Shown one piece after another: positions 48,123-56,655 of a stretch of DNA of 64,000 nt (positions are counted from its first letter, which is position 1; each line of letters begins with the position of its first letter). Position numbers and translations under genes: made by a program. The notes under the pieces were generated by a model. The model made no database searches. It was not told where the DNA came from and worked only from the letters and a program-made list of their open reading frames with translations. The stretch comes from Halomonas rhizosphaerae (GTDB taxonomy: Bacteria; Pseudomonadota; Gammaproteobacteria; Pseudomonadales; Halomonadaceae): contig NZ_JASCQP010000027.1 of the NCBI RefSeq assembly GCF_030010555.1, forward strand, positions 154,610 to 218,609. The letters are read 5' to 3'.

Positions 48123-49305
48123 CATCAATTGCTGTTCGTGCCGCGCCGCCGGCGGGACGAGGCACCGCCTGCCCTTGGCCGGTCACGGCCCGGTCGCGCC
48201 CGCCCGCCTTGGCCCGGTAGAGCAGCTCGTCGGCCCGGCTATAGAGCCGGTCGAAGCTCCTTTCCTCCCCGGCCTCGACCACCCCGATGCTCACCGTCAG
48301 CCGATGCTCGGCGGCAGGCCCAGGCAGCGACATCGCCCGGGTCGCGCGCAGGATCCGCTCGGCCAGGGCCTCGGCGCCCGCGAGGTCGCTGTCGGGCATC
48401 AGGATCGCGAACTCCTCGCCCCCCATGCGCGCCACCCTGTCGACACGCCGCACCTGCCGCTCGAGGACTCGGGAAAAGGCGACCAGCACCGCGTCGCCGA
48501 CCGGGTGGCCGAACGCGTCGTTGATCCGCTTGAAGTGGTCCAGGTCCAGCAGCATCAGGCTCAGTGACGCTCCGTGGCGTCGGCGCCGCTCGAACGCCTG
48601 CTCGGCCGCCTCACGCAGCCAGCGGCGGTTGCCGAGCGCGGTCAGCTCGTCGGTCCGGCTCTGCAGGCGCATGGTCTCGCGCTGACGATGCAGCTGGAAC
48701 AGCATGCGCATCACCGCGGCGATCGCCAGCAGCAGCAGGAGAAGCAGCACGGCCACGGCCAGCGCCAGGCGCTCCATCAGCTGGCGCTGCTCGGCCGAGG
48801 CCCGGTGGAGCAGCTCGTTCAGTTCGCTGTAGGCCCAGGCCAGCCCCTCCTCGACCTCCATGCCCAGGGCCAGGATGGCCTCGCTGCCGCGCTCGTCGAG
48901 CCCTTGCTCGGCGCCTACGTCGACGGCGGCCTCCAGGGCGGGCAGCCGCGATTCCACATGGGCCAGTTCCTCGACCAGCTCGCCGTAACTGGCGGGGGCG
49001 AGCTCGCTGCGCCGCAGCTGCAGCCGGATACCGTCGATACGGCGGGGAATCCGCCACAGCAACGCATGGATCTGCTCCAGGTGGATGCGATCCTGGCTGT
49101 CGATCAGGCTGTCCAGGGTCATGCGCAGGGCGGCGGGGTCCTGCTGGGCCCTCACCACGTCGGTGACCAGCGCCGTGTAGTCGGCCCCCACCTGCTGGCG
49201 CGCCTGGGAGACGTAGTAGCCGATCACCAGGGCGCAGAGCATGGCGATCAGGCTGAACGCCACCACCAGGCGCAGCCCAAGGCCGCGGGAGGATGCCGCC
49301 CTCAT
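48115..49305 (-). CDS. membrane-bound GGDEF diguanylate cyclase
   Basis: 396-residue protein. Transmembrane helix near 12-32, a largely helical periplasmic region (about 33-185), a second helix rich in Leu near 186-205, then a GGDEF domain with intact GGEEF and an upstream I-site RRVD. It should make c-di-GMP under control of the periplasmic region. Its start overlaps the stop of the SUOX-fold gene by ATGA, so the periplasmic protein is probably its ligand sensor or partner. Confidence 0.92.
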   Translation of the reverse strand: MRAASSRGLGLRLVVAFSLIAMLCALVIGYYVSQARQQVGADYTALVTDVVRAQQDPAALRMTLDSLIDSQDRIHLEQIHALLWRIPRRIDGIRLQLRRSELAPASYGELVEELAHVESRLPALEAAVDVGAEQGLDERGSEAILALGMEVEEGLAWAYSELNELLHRASAEQRQLMERLALAVAVLLLLLLLAIAAVMRMLFQLHRQRETMRLQSRTDELTALGNRRWLREAAEQAFERRRRHGASLSLMLLDLDHFKRINDAFGHPVGDAVLVAFSRVLERQVRRVDRVARMGGEEFAILMPDSDLAGAEALAERILRATRAMSLPGPAAEHRLTVSIGVVEAGEERSFDRLYSRADELLYRAKAGGRDRAVTGQGQAVPRPAGGAARTAIDAN

Positions 49306-49790
49306 CTCGCGCTGATCTCGCGGATCGCCCAGATCCAGCGCGTCATCGGCACGCTGCCCTCCTGCGCGGCCTTGGCGTCCTCGGGCACCACCAGCATCAA
49401 GGGCCCCAACGACGCCTCGCCGACGGGCTCGTCATCGAGGCGCGTGACCAGCAGGTAGCGCTTCTCCCGCCGCTGCGCCGGGGTGAGGAAGGTGGTGTAG
49501 CCGTCCAGCGCGATGAACCTGACGCGGCGCGCCTCCTCGAGGCCCTGGGCGGCGAGGAAGTCATTCAGCCAGACCCCGGAAAAGGTGCCCGCGGGCCCTT
49601 CCGGGTGGCGCATCTCCACCGCATGCAGGCCCGTCGCCTCGATCTGCTCGAGAGTCAGTTCGCGGGACTCGGTGCCCTGGGTCAGGGTCAGCATCGGGGC
49701 GGCGCCGTCGGCGATGGCAGCACCCGCAACGGCCAGCAACAGCCAGCCGGCCAGGCACCAGATACGACCGAAGAATGAAGGAACACGCAT
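49302..49790 (-). CDS. periplasmic SUOX-fold (molybdopterin-oxidoreductase-like) protein lacking the Mo-cysteine
   Basis: 162-residue exported protein; signal peptide ends near AIA-DG. The chain resembles the oxidoreductase molybdopterin-binding fold (TFSGVWLNDFLAAQG, IALDGYTTFL, LMLVVPEDAK, and the closing WIWAIREI). No Cys occurs in the mature part, so it cannot ligate molybdenum the usual way. GGGAG five bases upstream sets Met 49790. Coupled by ATGA to the downstream cyclase, suggesting a binding rather than catalytic role. Confidence 0.82.
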   Translation of the reverse strand: MRVPSFFGRIWCLAGWLLLAVAGAAIADGAAPMLTLTQGTESRELTLEQIEATGLHAVEMRHPEGPAGTFSGVWLNDFLAAQGLEEARRVRFIALDGYTTFLTPAQRREKRYLLVTRLDDEPVGEASLGPLMLVVPEDAKAAQEGSVPMTRWIWAIREISAR

Positions 49791-49991
49791 GGGAACTCCC
49801 GTGACGGGATGGACGATGTAGGATGGCAGCAGTCCCAGGCGGCTGGCCTGGTCAGGAATGCGATCCGGGTGGGGCGTGACTATCGCCAATGCCCCGCCCG
49901 GTGTCCACATTTTGCGACACTACCCCACCAACGGTGCATCCACCAGGCTCCGGCGGGGCCGGGGTGGCTATCAACCCGATAAGGAGGCCCT

Positions 49992-50309
49992 ATGGCCGTG
50001 ATACTGCAGGTGCACTTCCCCTTTCCCGGCCCCTTCGACGACGAGATGGCCGAGGCTCTCGCCCCGCTGGCCGAATCCATCAACGAGGAGCCCGGCCTGC
50101 TGTGGAAGATCTGGACCGAGGATGCCGAGCGCCAGCTGGCCGGCGGCGTCTACCTGTTCGCCACGCGGCAGGACGCCGAGGCCTACCGCCGGATGCACAC
50201 CGCCCGCCTGGAAGGCATGGGCGTGAGCGGTATCGAGGCGCAGATCCTCGAGACCAACGAGGCGCTCTCGAGGATCAACGGCGGGCCGCTGGCACGCGCC
50301 GAGAGCTGA
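49992..50309 (+). CDS. YdhR-family monooxygenase-like protein
   Basis: 105-residue ferredoxin-like fold protein that closely follows E. coli YdhR (LAPLAESINEEPGLLWKIWTE, AGGVYLFATR, HTARLEGMGV). YdhR-like proteins are dimeric and thought to oxidise small aromatics, but no substrate is proven. AAGGAGG precedes the start. Confidence 0.92.
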   Translation: MAVILQVHFPFPGPFDDEMAEALAPLAESINEEPGLLWKIWTEDAERQLAGGVYLFATRQDAEAYRRMHTARLEGMGVSGIEAQILETNEALSRINGGPLARAES

Positions 50310-50350
50310 TCCGGGACGCTCGGCCACGGATCAGCCGAGCACCGGGCACG

Positions 50351-51253
50351 CTAGCGGCGCAACTCGTGAAATGCCCTGATCACCTGGCTGGCCAACGCTT
50401 CGCTGGCCTCCCCCGCTCCTTCACGGCGCACCAGCACGACTTGATAGTCACCCAGGTCGGGCAGCCCGACCTCGCGGGGTAACTGCCGCAGTGGCGGCTT
50501 CACCAGGCTTACGGGAAAGGGCGCCACGGCGATATCGGCGAGCATCGCGGCCTCCTGGCCGGCCCAGTGCTCACTGGTATAGGCGATGCGATACGCCCGG
50601 CCGATCGTGTCGAGGGCCGACAGCGCCCTGCCACGCCAGGGCCATCCCTGACTGGCCAGGGCCACCGGCAGCGGTGAGCGCCAGGCCGCCACACCACCGT
50701 CGCGTCCGGCCCAGACCAGCGGCTCGGTATGTACCACCTCGCCCTGGTCCCCCTTCTGGCCCGGGGTACCGGCCGTCATCAGGATGAGGTCGAGTTCGCC
50801 GGCCTCCAGCTGGCGCTGCATCTCCACACTGCCGCCGACAACGACCTCAACCTGCACCGCCGGGTGCGTGCGCGCGAATTGGGCCAGCACCTCGGGAAGG
50901 ATGCGCGACCCCTGGTCGTCGGGGGTGCCGAAGCGTACCGTGCCCTCCACCGGCGGAGCGAGAAAACGCGTTACCGCCTCCTCGTTGAGCTTGAGCAGCC
51001 GCCGCGCATAGCCCAGCAGCACCTCGCCCTCCGGGGTCAGCCGAACCTGGCGCGCCTCGCGCACGAACAGCCTCTGTCCCAGGGTCTCTTCCAGCCGCTT
51101 GATCTGCATGCTCAGCGCAGATGGCGTGCGGGACACCTCTCGCGCGGCACGGGTAAAGCTGCCGCGCTCGGCAATCGCCACGAAGGTCCTCAGCACCTCG
51201 AGATCCAGCAGCGGCAGCGGGCCTGCATGGACCGTCGGGGAAGAGAATGACAT
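50351..51253 (-). CDS. LysR-family transcriptional regulator
   Basis: 300-residue regulator with N-terminal winged helix (LEVLRTFVAIAERGSFTRAA, then SALSMQIKRLEETLG) and an effector domain. Met 51253 is chosen because homologous LysR proteins start close to this point and AGGTG lies upstream. A perfect 19-bp palindrome ends nine bases before the start, pointing to autoregulation. Confidence 0.93.
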   Translation of the reverse strand: MSFSSPTVHAGPLPLLDLEVLRTFVAIAERGSFTRAAREVSRTPSALSMQIKRLEETLGQRLFVREARQVRLTPEGEVLLGYARRLLKLNEEAVTRFLAPPVEGTVRFGTPDDQGSRILPEVLAQFARTHPAVQVEVVVGGSVEMQRQLEAGELDLILMTAGTPGQKGDQGEVVHTEPLVWAGRDGGVAAWRSPLPVALASQGWPWRGRALSALDTIGRAYRIAYTSEHWAGQEAAMLADIAVAPFPVSLVKPPLRQLPREVGLPDLGDYQVVLVRREGAGEASEALASQVIRAFHELRR

Positions 51254-51261
51254 GGCCACAC

Positions 51262-51280
51262 CTTTCAGAATTTCTGAAAG
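51262..51280. promoter_or_regulatory. perfect 19-bp palindrome before the LysR gene
   Basis: CTTTCAGAATTTCTGAAAG, nine-base arms around a central T, nine bases upstream of the LysR start codon. A strong operator candidate for the regulator itself or another dimeric repressor. Confidence 0.65.
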
Positions 51281-51410
51281 CTCAATGTAATCCTTTTCGT
51301 TGGATTCAACAAAGACCATGCACCACGCTGTTCACGAGGCCACGACACACATCCTCGTACCTCGATCCATGGATCGCCATTGCCGGCGATCGGCCAGAGG
51401 AGGCAACGAC

Positions 51411-51578
51411 ATGCGTCAACTCCACCCTACTCGCAAGCTCGATACCGCCGCAGAGCGCACCGATCGCACTGCCATGCCGAGGTACTGCATGCCGGCCATG
51501 CCACCACTCGGGCTGGTGGCATCCATCGAGAAGCGGCTGCGGGCCTGGCGGCAGCGCCACCACCAGCGTATCCATTGA
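51411..51578 (+). CDS. small basic protein, possible truncated DUF1127/YjiS-like
   Basis: 55-residue ORF with a strong GGAGG seven bases before its ATG, divergent from the LysR gene. The C-terminus (IEKRLRAWRQRHHQ) resembles the start of the Arg-rich YjiS-like domain, which here stops early. Could be a short functional peptide or a degraded gene. Confidence 0.45.
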   Translation: MRQLHPTRKLDTAAERTDRTAMPRYCMPAMPPLGLVASIEKRLRAWRQRHHQRIH

Positions 51579-51860
51579 GGCGAGCAGGTTGCTCGACGGG
51601 ATTCACCCCAGGCCTATCTGGGTGGCGCCCCGGCGCCAGGGCGGCGGCAAGGGCGCCCAGCGAGCCCCCTGGCACACCCTGCGCCTGGGGGAATCGCTGA
51701 CGCGAACCTGGCGGGAAGGGATTGAAGAGGTCATGCACGATGCAGACCTGACGCCAGGGAAGTCATCCTGATGCACCGCGCGTCAATAGCAAACTCGAGA
51801 TTGAAACTCGTTCGACCCGGGAGTGTCGCGAGCAAAAGGAGCGCCTCGATCGAATGAAGA

Positions 51861-52316
51861 TCACTCCTTTGCAGACGCTTTCAGCATGTTTTCAAGACGT
51901 TCGATCTCGGCCCTGGCATTGACGAGTTCACTGACGTCATACTGCACGCCGAGATAGTAGATCAGCCGGCCCGAGGCATCACGCAGGGGCTGAATCGACA
52001 ATCGGTTGTAGAACAGGGTCCCATCCTTGCGATAGTTGCGCAGCGTCACCTCGACGGGGGAATGCGCCTTGAGTGCTGCACGGATCTCATCGAGCGCCGG
52101 CTGATCGCGATCCTCACCCTGAAGGAAGCGACAGTTGCGCCCCAGGATTTCTTCCTGGCTGTAGCCCGTCAGTTGTTCAAAGATGGTGTTGGCATAGACA
52201 ATAGGAGAGTCCGGCTGGTCCGGATCGGAGAGGGTCACGCCATTCACGCAGGTGTCCAGAATCTGTGTCAGAACGTGCGGAATGATGCCGGTGTCTTTGT
52301 CGGGAATGAATAGCAT
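51861..52316 (-). CDS. short LOV-domain blue-light photoreceptor
   Basis: 151-residue protein consisting of a single flavin-binding LOV (PAS) domain with the photoactive cysteine in GRNCRFLQG (Cys62), the NYRKDGTLFYNRLSI flavin-contact strand and the LGVQYDVSE end, followed by a short helix (VNARAEIERLENML). There is no kinase or cyclase output, as in the short LOV proteins of Pseudomonas putida. GGAG sets the start. It probably signals by dimer change in its terminal helices. It lies 34 bases after an SRPBCC gene on the same strand. Confidence 0.93.
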   Translation of the reverse strand: MLFIPDKDTGIIPHVLTQILDTCVNGVTLSDPDQPDSPIVYANTIFEQLTGYSQEEILGRNCRFLQGEDRDQPALDEIRAALKAHSPVEVTLRNYRKDGTLFYNRLSIQPLRDASGRLIYYLGVQYDVSELVNARAEIERLENMLKASAKE

Positions 52317-52350
52317 GGTGTCTCCAGGCCGAGGGCGCTATACAGGTGAA

Positions 52351-52809
52351 TTAGTCCGTCTTTTTCTGACCGAGTTCCCGTTCGACCAGGAGTCTCAAAT
52401 CGCGCACGACGCGTTCCGTACCATCCTTGACGGCCAAGCGAATGAGCTTCTCGAATGGCCGCATGGCAAAATTCAGCTTCGCCAGTTCGAAGCTGAAAGT
52501 CAGCCGCGTCTGGCCTTCCTGCGGTTCGAAAAAATAGTTGATCACGAACGGATCCTTGATGCCCTTGAAACACACGTGGCGCTGAGGCTCGAGCGCAATA
52601 ATCCGGAAATCAGCTTCGGAGCGGCGCCCTTGATCAATCCTCACCTGCCGGGCCGTCCAGCCGACAGCCAGCGGCCCACTGCTGAGGGGCGTCAGCTTCT
52701 GGACCTCAGGAGACCACCGCGGATAGTTTCGGACAAAATCGGTCACCACGAAGCCATACACATCAGGCAATGGGCAACGAATCAGGGTACTTGACTGGGA
52801 CTTTACCAT
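52351..52809 (-). CDS. SRPBCC-family protein
   Basis: 152-residue START/Bet v1-like ligand-binding fold: FVVTDFVRNYPRWSPEVQKL and later INYFFEPQEGQTRLTFSFEL, ending in an amphipathic helix. Such proteins bind hydrophobic ligands; the ligand is unknown. First gene of a likely two-gene unit with the LOV photoreceptor. Confidence 0.82.
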   Translation of the reverse strand: MVKSQSSTLIRCPLPDVYGFVVTDFVRNYPRWSPEVQKLTPLSSGPLAVGWTARQVRIDQGRRSEADFRIIALEPQRHVCFKGIKDPFVINYFFEPQEGQTRLTFSFELAKLNFAMRPFEKLIRLAVKDGTERVVRDLRLLVERELGQKKTD

Positions 52810-53257
52810 CGTTCAAGCGCTTCCCATGAAGACGGTTTACGAGAGTTCGCAACGCAACGGGCATAGGCATAAGAGAAACGTCATCGAGCCTCGCTGCCAA
52901 CACGGCCAAGCTTGACGATAGCAGCATTTTCCGAGGTGCGCTCCATGGATCATTTGCCCGAGCCTGAGCCGGGTCACTCCGTCAGATGCCTGCCCGGCGC
53001 CCAGGATAACGCTCGCACTCCTCATCCCGATCAAACAGTTGGCATCACACGAGGCGCACGATGGTTTCGAGCCAATCCCCGTGGGCGGCGGATTCGACAT
53101 TGCCACATCAACAGATCTGCATACGACTGTCTCGCGGCGTGCATGAACGCCGTGCAGGACTCAAGCGCGCCGTTGACGGAGCGGGACAGTGGCTGGTGCC
53201 ATGAAGGTGGGGTACCTTGAAAGCACCGCCATGCTGCCCCCTATAGAGGAAACTTCG
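52810..53257. other. intergenic region between SRPBCC and pirin genes
   Basis: Divergent promoters for the SRPBCC-LOV unit and the pirin gene must lie here. Several overlapping ORFs of up to about 100 codons exist on both strands but have no ribosome sites or protein-like composition, and I see no gene. Confidence 0.4.
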
Positions 53258-53947
53258 ATGATCATTCGTCACGCCAACGAGCGCGGCTACGCCGATCACG
53301 GCTGGCTGAAGTCTCGTCACACCTTTTCGTTTGCCGATTACGTCGACCCGGACCACATGGGCTTTCGCAAGCTGCGGGTGATCAACGAGGATCGCGTTCA
53401 GGGCGGCCAAGGCTTCGGCACCCACCCCCACCGGGACATGGAGATTCTCTCCTATGTGCTGGAAGGCGAGATGGCCCACCGGGACAGCATGGGCAACGGC
53501 GCGATCATGCGCCCTGGCGATGTGCAACGCATGTCGGCCGGCACCGGCGTGCTGCACAGCGAGTTCAACAACGACCCCGCCCGTGAGCTGCACTTCCTGC
53601 AGATCTGGATCGAGCCGAAAGAGCGGGGCATCGCCCCCGACTACGAGCAGAAGGCCTTTCCCGCCGAGCAGCGCCAGGGGCAGTGGCAGCTGGTGGTGTC
53701 AAAGGAGGGGCGCGACGGCTCGGTGAGCGTGAACCAGGACGTCAACCTCTACGCCGGGCTGTTCGATGCCGGAGAGCGAGCGCCTACGCCTGCGGTGCGC
53801 CACGCCTGGCTTCACGTGGTACGTGGCGAGGCGGAGATCAACGGTCAGCGACTCTCGGCCGGCGATGCCGCCGCCTTCCAGCCGGGGGAGACTGTCGAGG
53901 CGGTTGGTGTTAAGGCCTCGGAGATCTTGCTCTTCGACCTGGCCTGA
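53258..53947 (+). CDS. pirin family protein
   Basis: 229-residue bicupin of the YhhW/quercetinase-like pirin group. Metal ligands in the N-terminal cupin are seen in GTHPHRDMEI (His56 and His58) with a further His in GVLHSEFN and the following Glu. AGAGGA seven bases upstream sets the start. Possibly an iron-dependent dioxygenase or redox-responsive regulator. Confidence 0.95.
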   Translation: MIIRHANERGYADHGWLKSRHTFSFADYVDPDHMGFRKLRVINEDRVQGGQGFGTHPHRDMEILSYVLEGEMAHRDSMGNGAIMRPGDVQRMSAGTGVLHSEFNNDPARELHFLQIWIEPKERGIAPDYEQKAFPAEQRQGQWQLVVSKEGRDGSVSVNQDVNLYAGLFDAGERAPTPAVRHAWLHVVRGEAEINGQRLSAGDAAAFQPGETVEAVGVKASEILLFDLA

Positions 53948-54145
53948 ACAGTATTGAGCATCAAAATGGAGGCGGTAACGCAGGTGTGTGCCCGTTACCG
54001 CCTCCCATGGCTATCAACCCTCCTGCGTGGACCAGGGGGCGATATCGGTGACATCGGCATGAGAGAAGGCGCGGCCTGGAAGGGGTACGTCCCCGATTAA
54101 TGTGACACTGTGCTGCTCTGGGATCTCGGGGCGCTGAACAACAAC

Positions 54146-54340
54146 GAGGAAAAGCAGGCATAGGAGGCACGCTTGCTATATGTCGGCATGACGCGGGCAC
54201 GCCGGCGTCTAATGATCACCACCAGCAGAAACAACTGGTACACCAAAAGGCTGATGAAGCTATCAGCAGATGGACAGCATGCGCCTAGGAAAGGTTGGTG
54301 GGCCCAGCTGGACTCGAACCTTTATGTGGGGATGACCTAG
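54146..54340 (+). pseudogene. UvrD/Rep-type helicase C-terminal remnant
   Basis: The frame reads NEEKQA-stop-EARLLYVGMTRARRRLMITT and continues through KRLMKLSADGQ. LLYVGMTRAR is helicase motif VI of superfamily 1 UvrD-like enzymes. The TAG at 54161 and the lack of any upstream helicase domain show it is a dead fragment, at the border of the AT-rich island. Confidence 0.75.
54296..54320 (-). other. tRNA 3'-end fragment, likely integration (att) scar
   Basis: On the minus strand: GGTTCGAGTCCAGCTGGGCC then CACCA, which is the T-loop, 3' T-stem, acceptor strand and CCA of a tRNA with a GGGCCCA acceptor. The rest of the tRNA is missing, as expected of an attachment-site duplication left by an integrase-borne element. 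Confidence 0.6.
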
Positions 54341-54460
54341 CGGAACCAGCCACAACCGATTGATATCAAATGACTTACCAAGGAAGGTAAATCCTAGAAT
54401 CCTTTGCAAATTTGTCTCACACCCTTCAAGTTGACAAGGCCTCCAAGGCCATCCACAACA

Positions 54461-54694
54461 CTAGCTTACCCCATCAGAGGGAAAAAGCTCCGAAACCTCC
54501 ACCCCCAGCGCCTCACTGATCTGATAGATCTTTGTGAGCGTGATGTTCTTCTCTCCCCTCTCGATGTGCCCCATGTAGCTACGGTCGATGCCAGCAAGGG
54601 CTGCTAGCTCCTCCTGTGACAACCCTTTATTTTTGCGAATATTTCTCACATTTTTCCCGAAGGAGGTCAAAATTTCGTCTCGCACCTGGCCCAC
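54461..54694 (-). CDS. XRE-family regulator of the restriction-modification controller (C protein) type
   Basis: 77-residue helix-turn-helix protein (GTG start at 54694) with KNKGLSQEELAALAGIDRSYMGHIER, the typical C-protein DNA-binding core. C proteins time expression of restriction endonuclease genes by binding C-boxes. A canonical C-box lies 34 bases upstream, supporting this identity. No ribosome site is obvious; C genes are often leaderless or nearly so. No methyltransferase or known nuclease gene adjoins it. Confidence 0.85.
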   Translation of the reverse strand: MGQVRDEILTSFGKNVRNIRKNKGLSQEELAALAGIDRSYMGHIERGEKNITLTKIYQISEALGVEVSELFPSDGVS

Positions 54695-54727
54695 CCGTCA
54701 AATGGGTAGAACTATCGCGAGCAGTCG

Positions 54728-54750
54728 ACTATAGTACCACGGACTATAGC
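54728..54750 (-). promoter_or_regulatory. C-box (controller-protein operator)
   Basis: On the minus strand: CTATAGTCCGTGGTACTATA followed by GTC, two TATAGTC half-palindromes 15 bases apart. It is very like the known C-boxes (TATAGTCCGTG-N-ATTATAGTC). A third partial copy, CTATAGGCAGTC, lies at about 54764-54775 toward the divergent gene. Confidence 0.8.
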
Positions 54751-54895
54751 TCTCATTTCGTGGAGACTGCCTATAGCTGGTCGGACAGCTGCGCATGGCG
54801 CTACACACGAGCCAAACAATCGCCACCCTCACCACGACGCAGCGAAGGTGAGACAGGCCGTTAGCTTGCTATGAGTCAAGGAAGGGGGTAGTAAA

Positions 54896-55906
54896 GTGAA
54901 AAGAAATAGAACTAAGGAAATGCCCCTTGGGTCGTATGACTTTTTAGGTTCACTGCGCATAACGTCTGAAGGATACCTTCTGCATAGGAAGTATCAAAAA
55001 ATCATCAAGCATAAATCCACACTACTATCACATAGTCAGAATATAGCAAAGAGAAAATCATTCATTGAGGGGGCCCATAACCAAAAGCAGAAAAACAAAA
55101 CACCACCGAAAAAAGAGCTACGTAATTTTGAAGACCTTAGCATCAAGTCTAAGCTTTTTTTGATAGCAACAATAGTATCTCAAAAAGACATAAAATCTTC
55201 TGAGATCGAACCGCTGAGCGAGCGGAAGGAATCAACTCTTTCACCTGACCGAAGTTATGACCAAGAAATATTAAAAACACTACTGAAAGAACAGGCGATA
55301 TTAACGACAGACGAAGTCCAAGAGAAGAACATCAGACGCGACCAGAAAAGTCATGAGAGTACAATTCAGAATCAATCATTTATGATAAACCCATTAGTAA
55401 CATACGAAGATATGGTTTCATACATTGTTAGCCTGAAGAAAAAAAGAAAGAGGGAGAATATTATAAAAACAGATGAATACAAATCAGTATGCGACGAAGT
55501 GTTACTAGCCGAATGCAACCTTTTTGCAAATAAAGTCATGCAGGAACAAGGCATAACACTCAGATCTAGATGGGACCACTGGAAGCCCCTGACGCCACAC
55601 CTATTTAATTTCAGCATAGCTCAAATTCAATGCTTAATTCTCGAAAGCTCAAAAGATGTCTTAAAGAATTATAGAAAGGGATTTATCAAGAGTGAGATAT
55701 CGATTGAAACCATCGTGACTGAAACGTTAAGAAACATGCAAAAAACTGGAGCTTTGGGATGGAAAGTCAAACCACTCGATAGAGACGAAAGAACTAAGAT
55801 GGAAGACTGCTCAATGCTTAACAAAGTCGCTTTCAATACAATTTGCGGAATGGAAGATGGTGGATATTCTCAACCTCTGAATATGATTAAAGATTTGGGC
55901 TCATAA
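54896..55906 (+). CDS. unknown AT-rich island protein divergent from the C protein
   Basis: 336-residue Lys/Glu/Ile-rich soluble protein, GTG start with GGAAGGGGG upstream. No transmembrane helix, no methyltransferase motif (no FxGxG or DPPY/PCQ) and no clear PD-(D/E)XK signature. Codon use and composition differ sharply from the GC-rich chromosome, indicating transfer. It is divergent from the C-protein gene across the C-box, so it may be under C-protein control. It could be a diverged nuclease or defence effector, but I cannot assign a function. Confidence 0.75.
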   Translation: MKRNRTKEMPLGSYDFLGSLRITSEGYLLHRKYQKIIKHKSTLLSHSQNIAKRKSFIEGAHNQKQKNKTPPKKELRNFEDLSIKSKLFLIATIVSQKDIKSSEIEPLSERKESTLSPDRSYDQEILKTLLKEQAILTTDEVQEKNIRRDQKSHESTIQNQSFMINPLVTYEDMVSYIVSLKKKRKRENIIKTDEYKSVCDEVLLAECNLFANKVMQEQGITLRSRWDHWKPLTPHLFNFSIAQIQCLILESSKDVLKNYRKGFIKSEISIETIVTETLRNMQKTGALGWKVKPLDRDERTKMEDCSMLNKVAFNTICGMEDGGYSQPLNMIKDLGS

Positions 55907-56115
55907 GATCAGGATAAAGCTCGGGGGAATTTTTCGAATGCCTGGACAGCCCCCAAAGCAACCCCTTATCTAAGACCATGATTAATTACCAAACTTCAAC
56001 GAACAGCCTAGGTTATATATTCCGCTTAAGGTCGACAATACGACTTGGATCATGAAAAAACTCTGCTTAACGGTTTAAAGCATTTTATACATTCACAAAT
56101 CGGTATGGTGCCATA

Positions 56116-56505
56116 ATGAAGCAAGCCAAAGCTGTCGACGCCCTCCCAGCCTGGAGAGATACTGCTGACAGTAACCATGAATCGGTCTGTATTGTCAGAG
56201 AGTGGGAGGTTATCGAAGTCGAGATTGATCATGATATAACAAAGTGTTTGTACGGAACTATTGTCTCGGACTACCGTGGACGATTCGAGAACGGCGATTA
56301 TGTGTTTACCAGCGCTATCAAAGATATTGATTTTGATACTGGGCTAGTGCGCACAAAAAACTCATTGTACTGCTTGCAAGGCGGCGGTGAGATACTGTCT
56401 GCAAGTCTTATAGAAGCCTATAAGATGAAGAAAATAGGCCAATCTCTTCATCTCGTGAGGGCCATCGAGAATGATCTAGGCCAGATCATCGTTCCTGATG
56501 ATTAA
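56116..56505 (+). CDS. hypothetical island protein
   Basis: 129-residue acidic soluble protein (contains EWEVIEVEIDHDITKCLYG and YVFTSAIKDIDFDTGLVRT). No good ribosome site is visible. The all-beta-like pattern recalls small phage or island proteins of unknown function; I cannot name a family with certainty. Confidence 0.65.
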   Translation: MKQAKAVDALPAWRDTADSNHESVCIVREWEVIEVEIDHDITKCLYGTIVSDYRGRFENGDYVFTSAIKDIDFDTGLVRTKNSLYCLQGGGEILSASLIEAYKMKKIGQSLHLVRAIENDLGQIIVPDD

Positions 56506-56655
56506 CAGGGGTATCAATCATAAGCAAAAAGCTAAGGAGAAAGAGCAAAAGCAACCAATAAATATTGATAGACAATCATGGATCGTATTTCGATGTTTGA
56601 GCCTGAAAAAAATTACAACCACACTCATGCCCTAACAACTAAAATTTGGCACTTA

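Noticed and set aside
52837-53220. ORFs of 89 and 102 codons between the SRPBCC and pirin genes
   Set aside because: No ribosome sites and no protein-like pattern; they overlap each other on opposite strands.
54296-54320. A functional tRNA gene on the minus strand
   Set aside because: Only the T-loop, acceptor 3' strand and CCA are present; the D-arm, anticodon arm and 5' acceptor are missing.
54896-55906. Calling the 336-residue protein a restriction endonuclease because it faces a C protein
   Set aside because: No methyltransferase to protect the host and no visible nuclease signature; kept as unknown.
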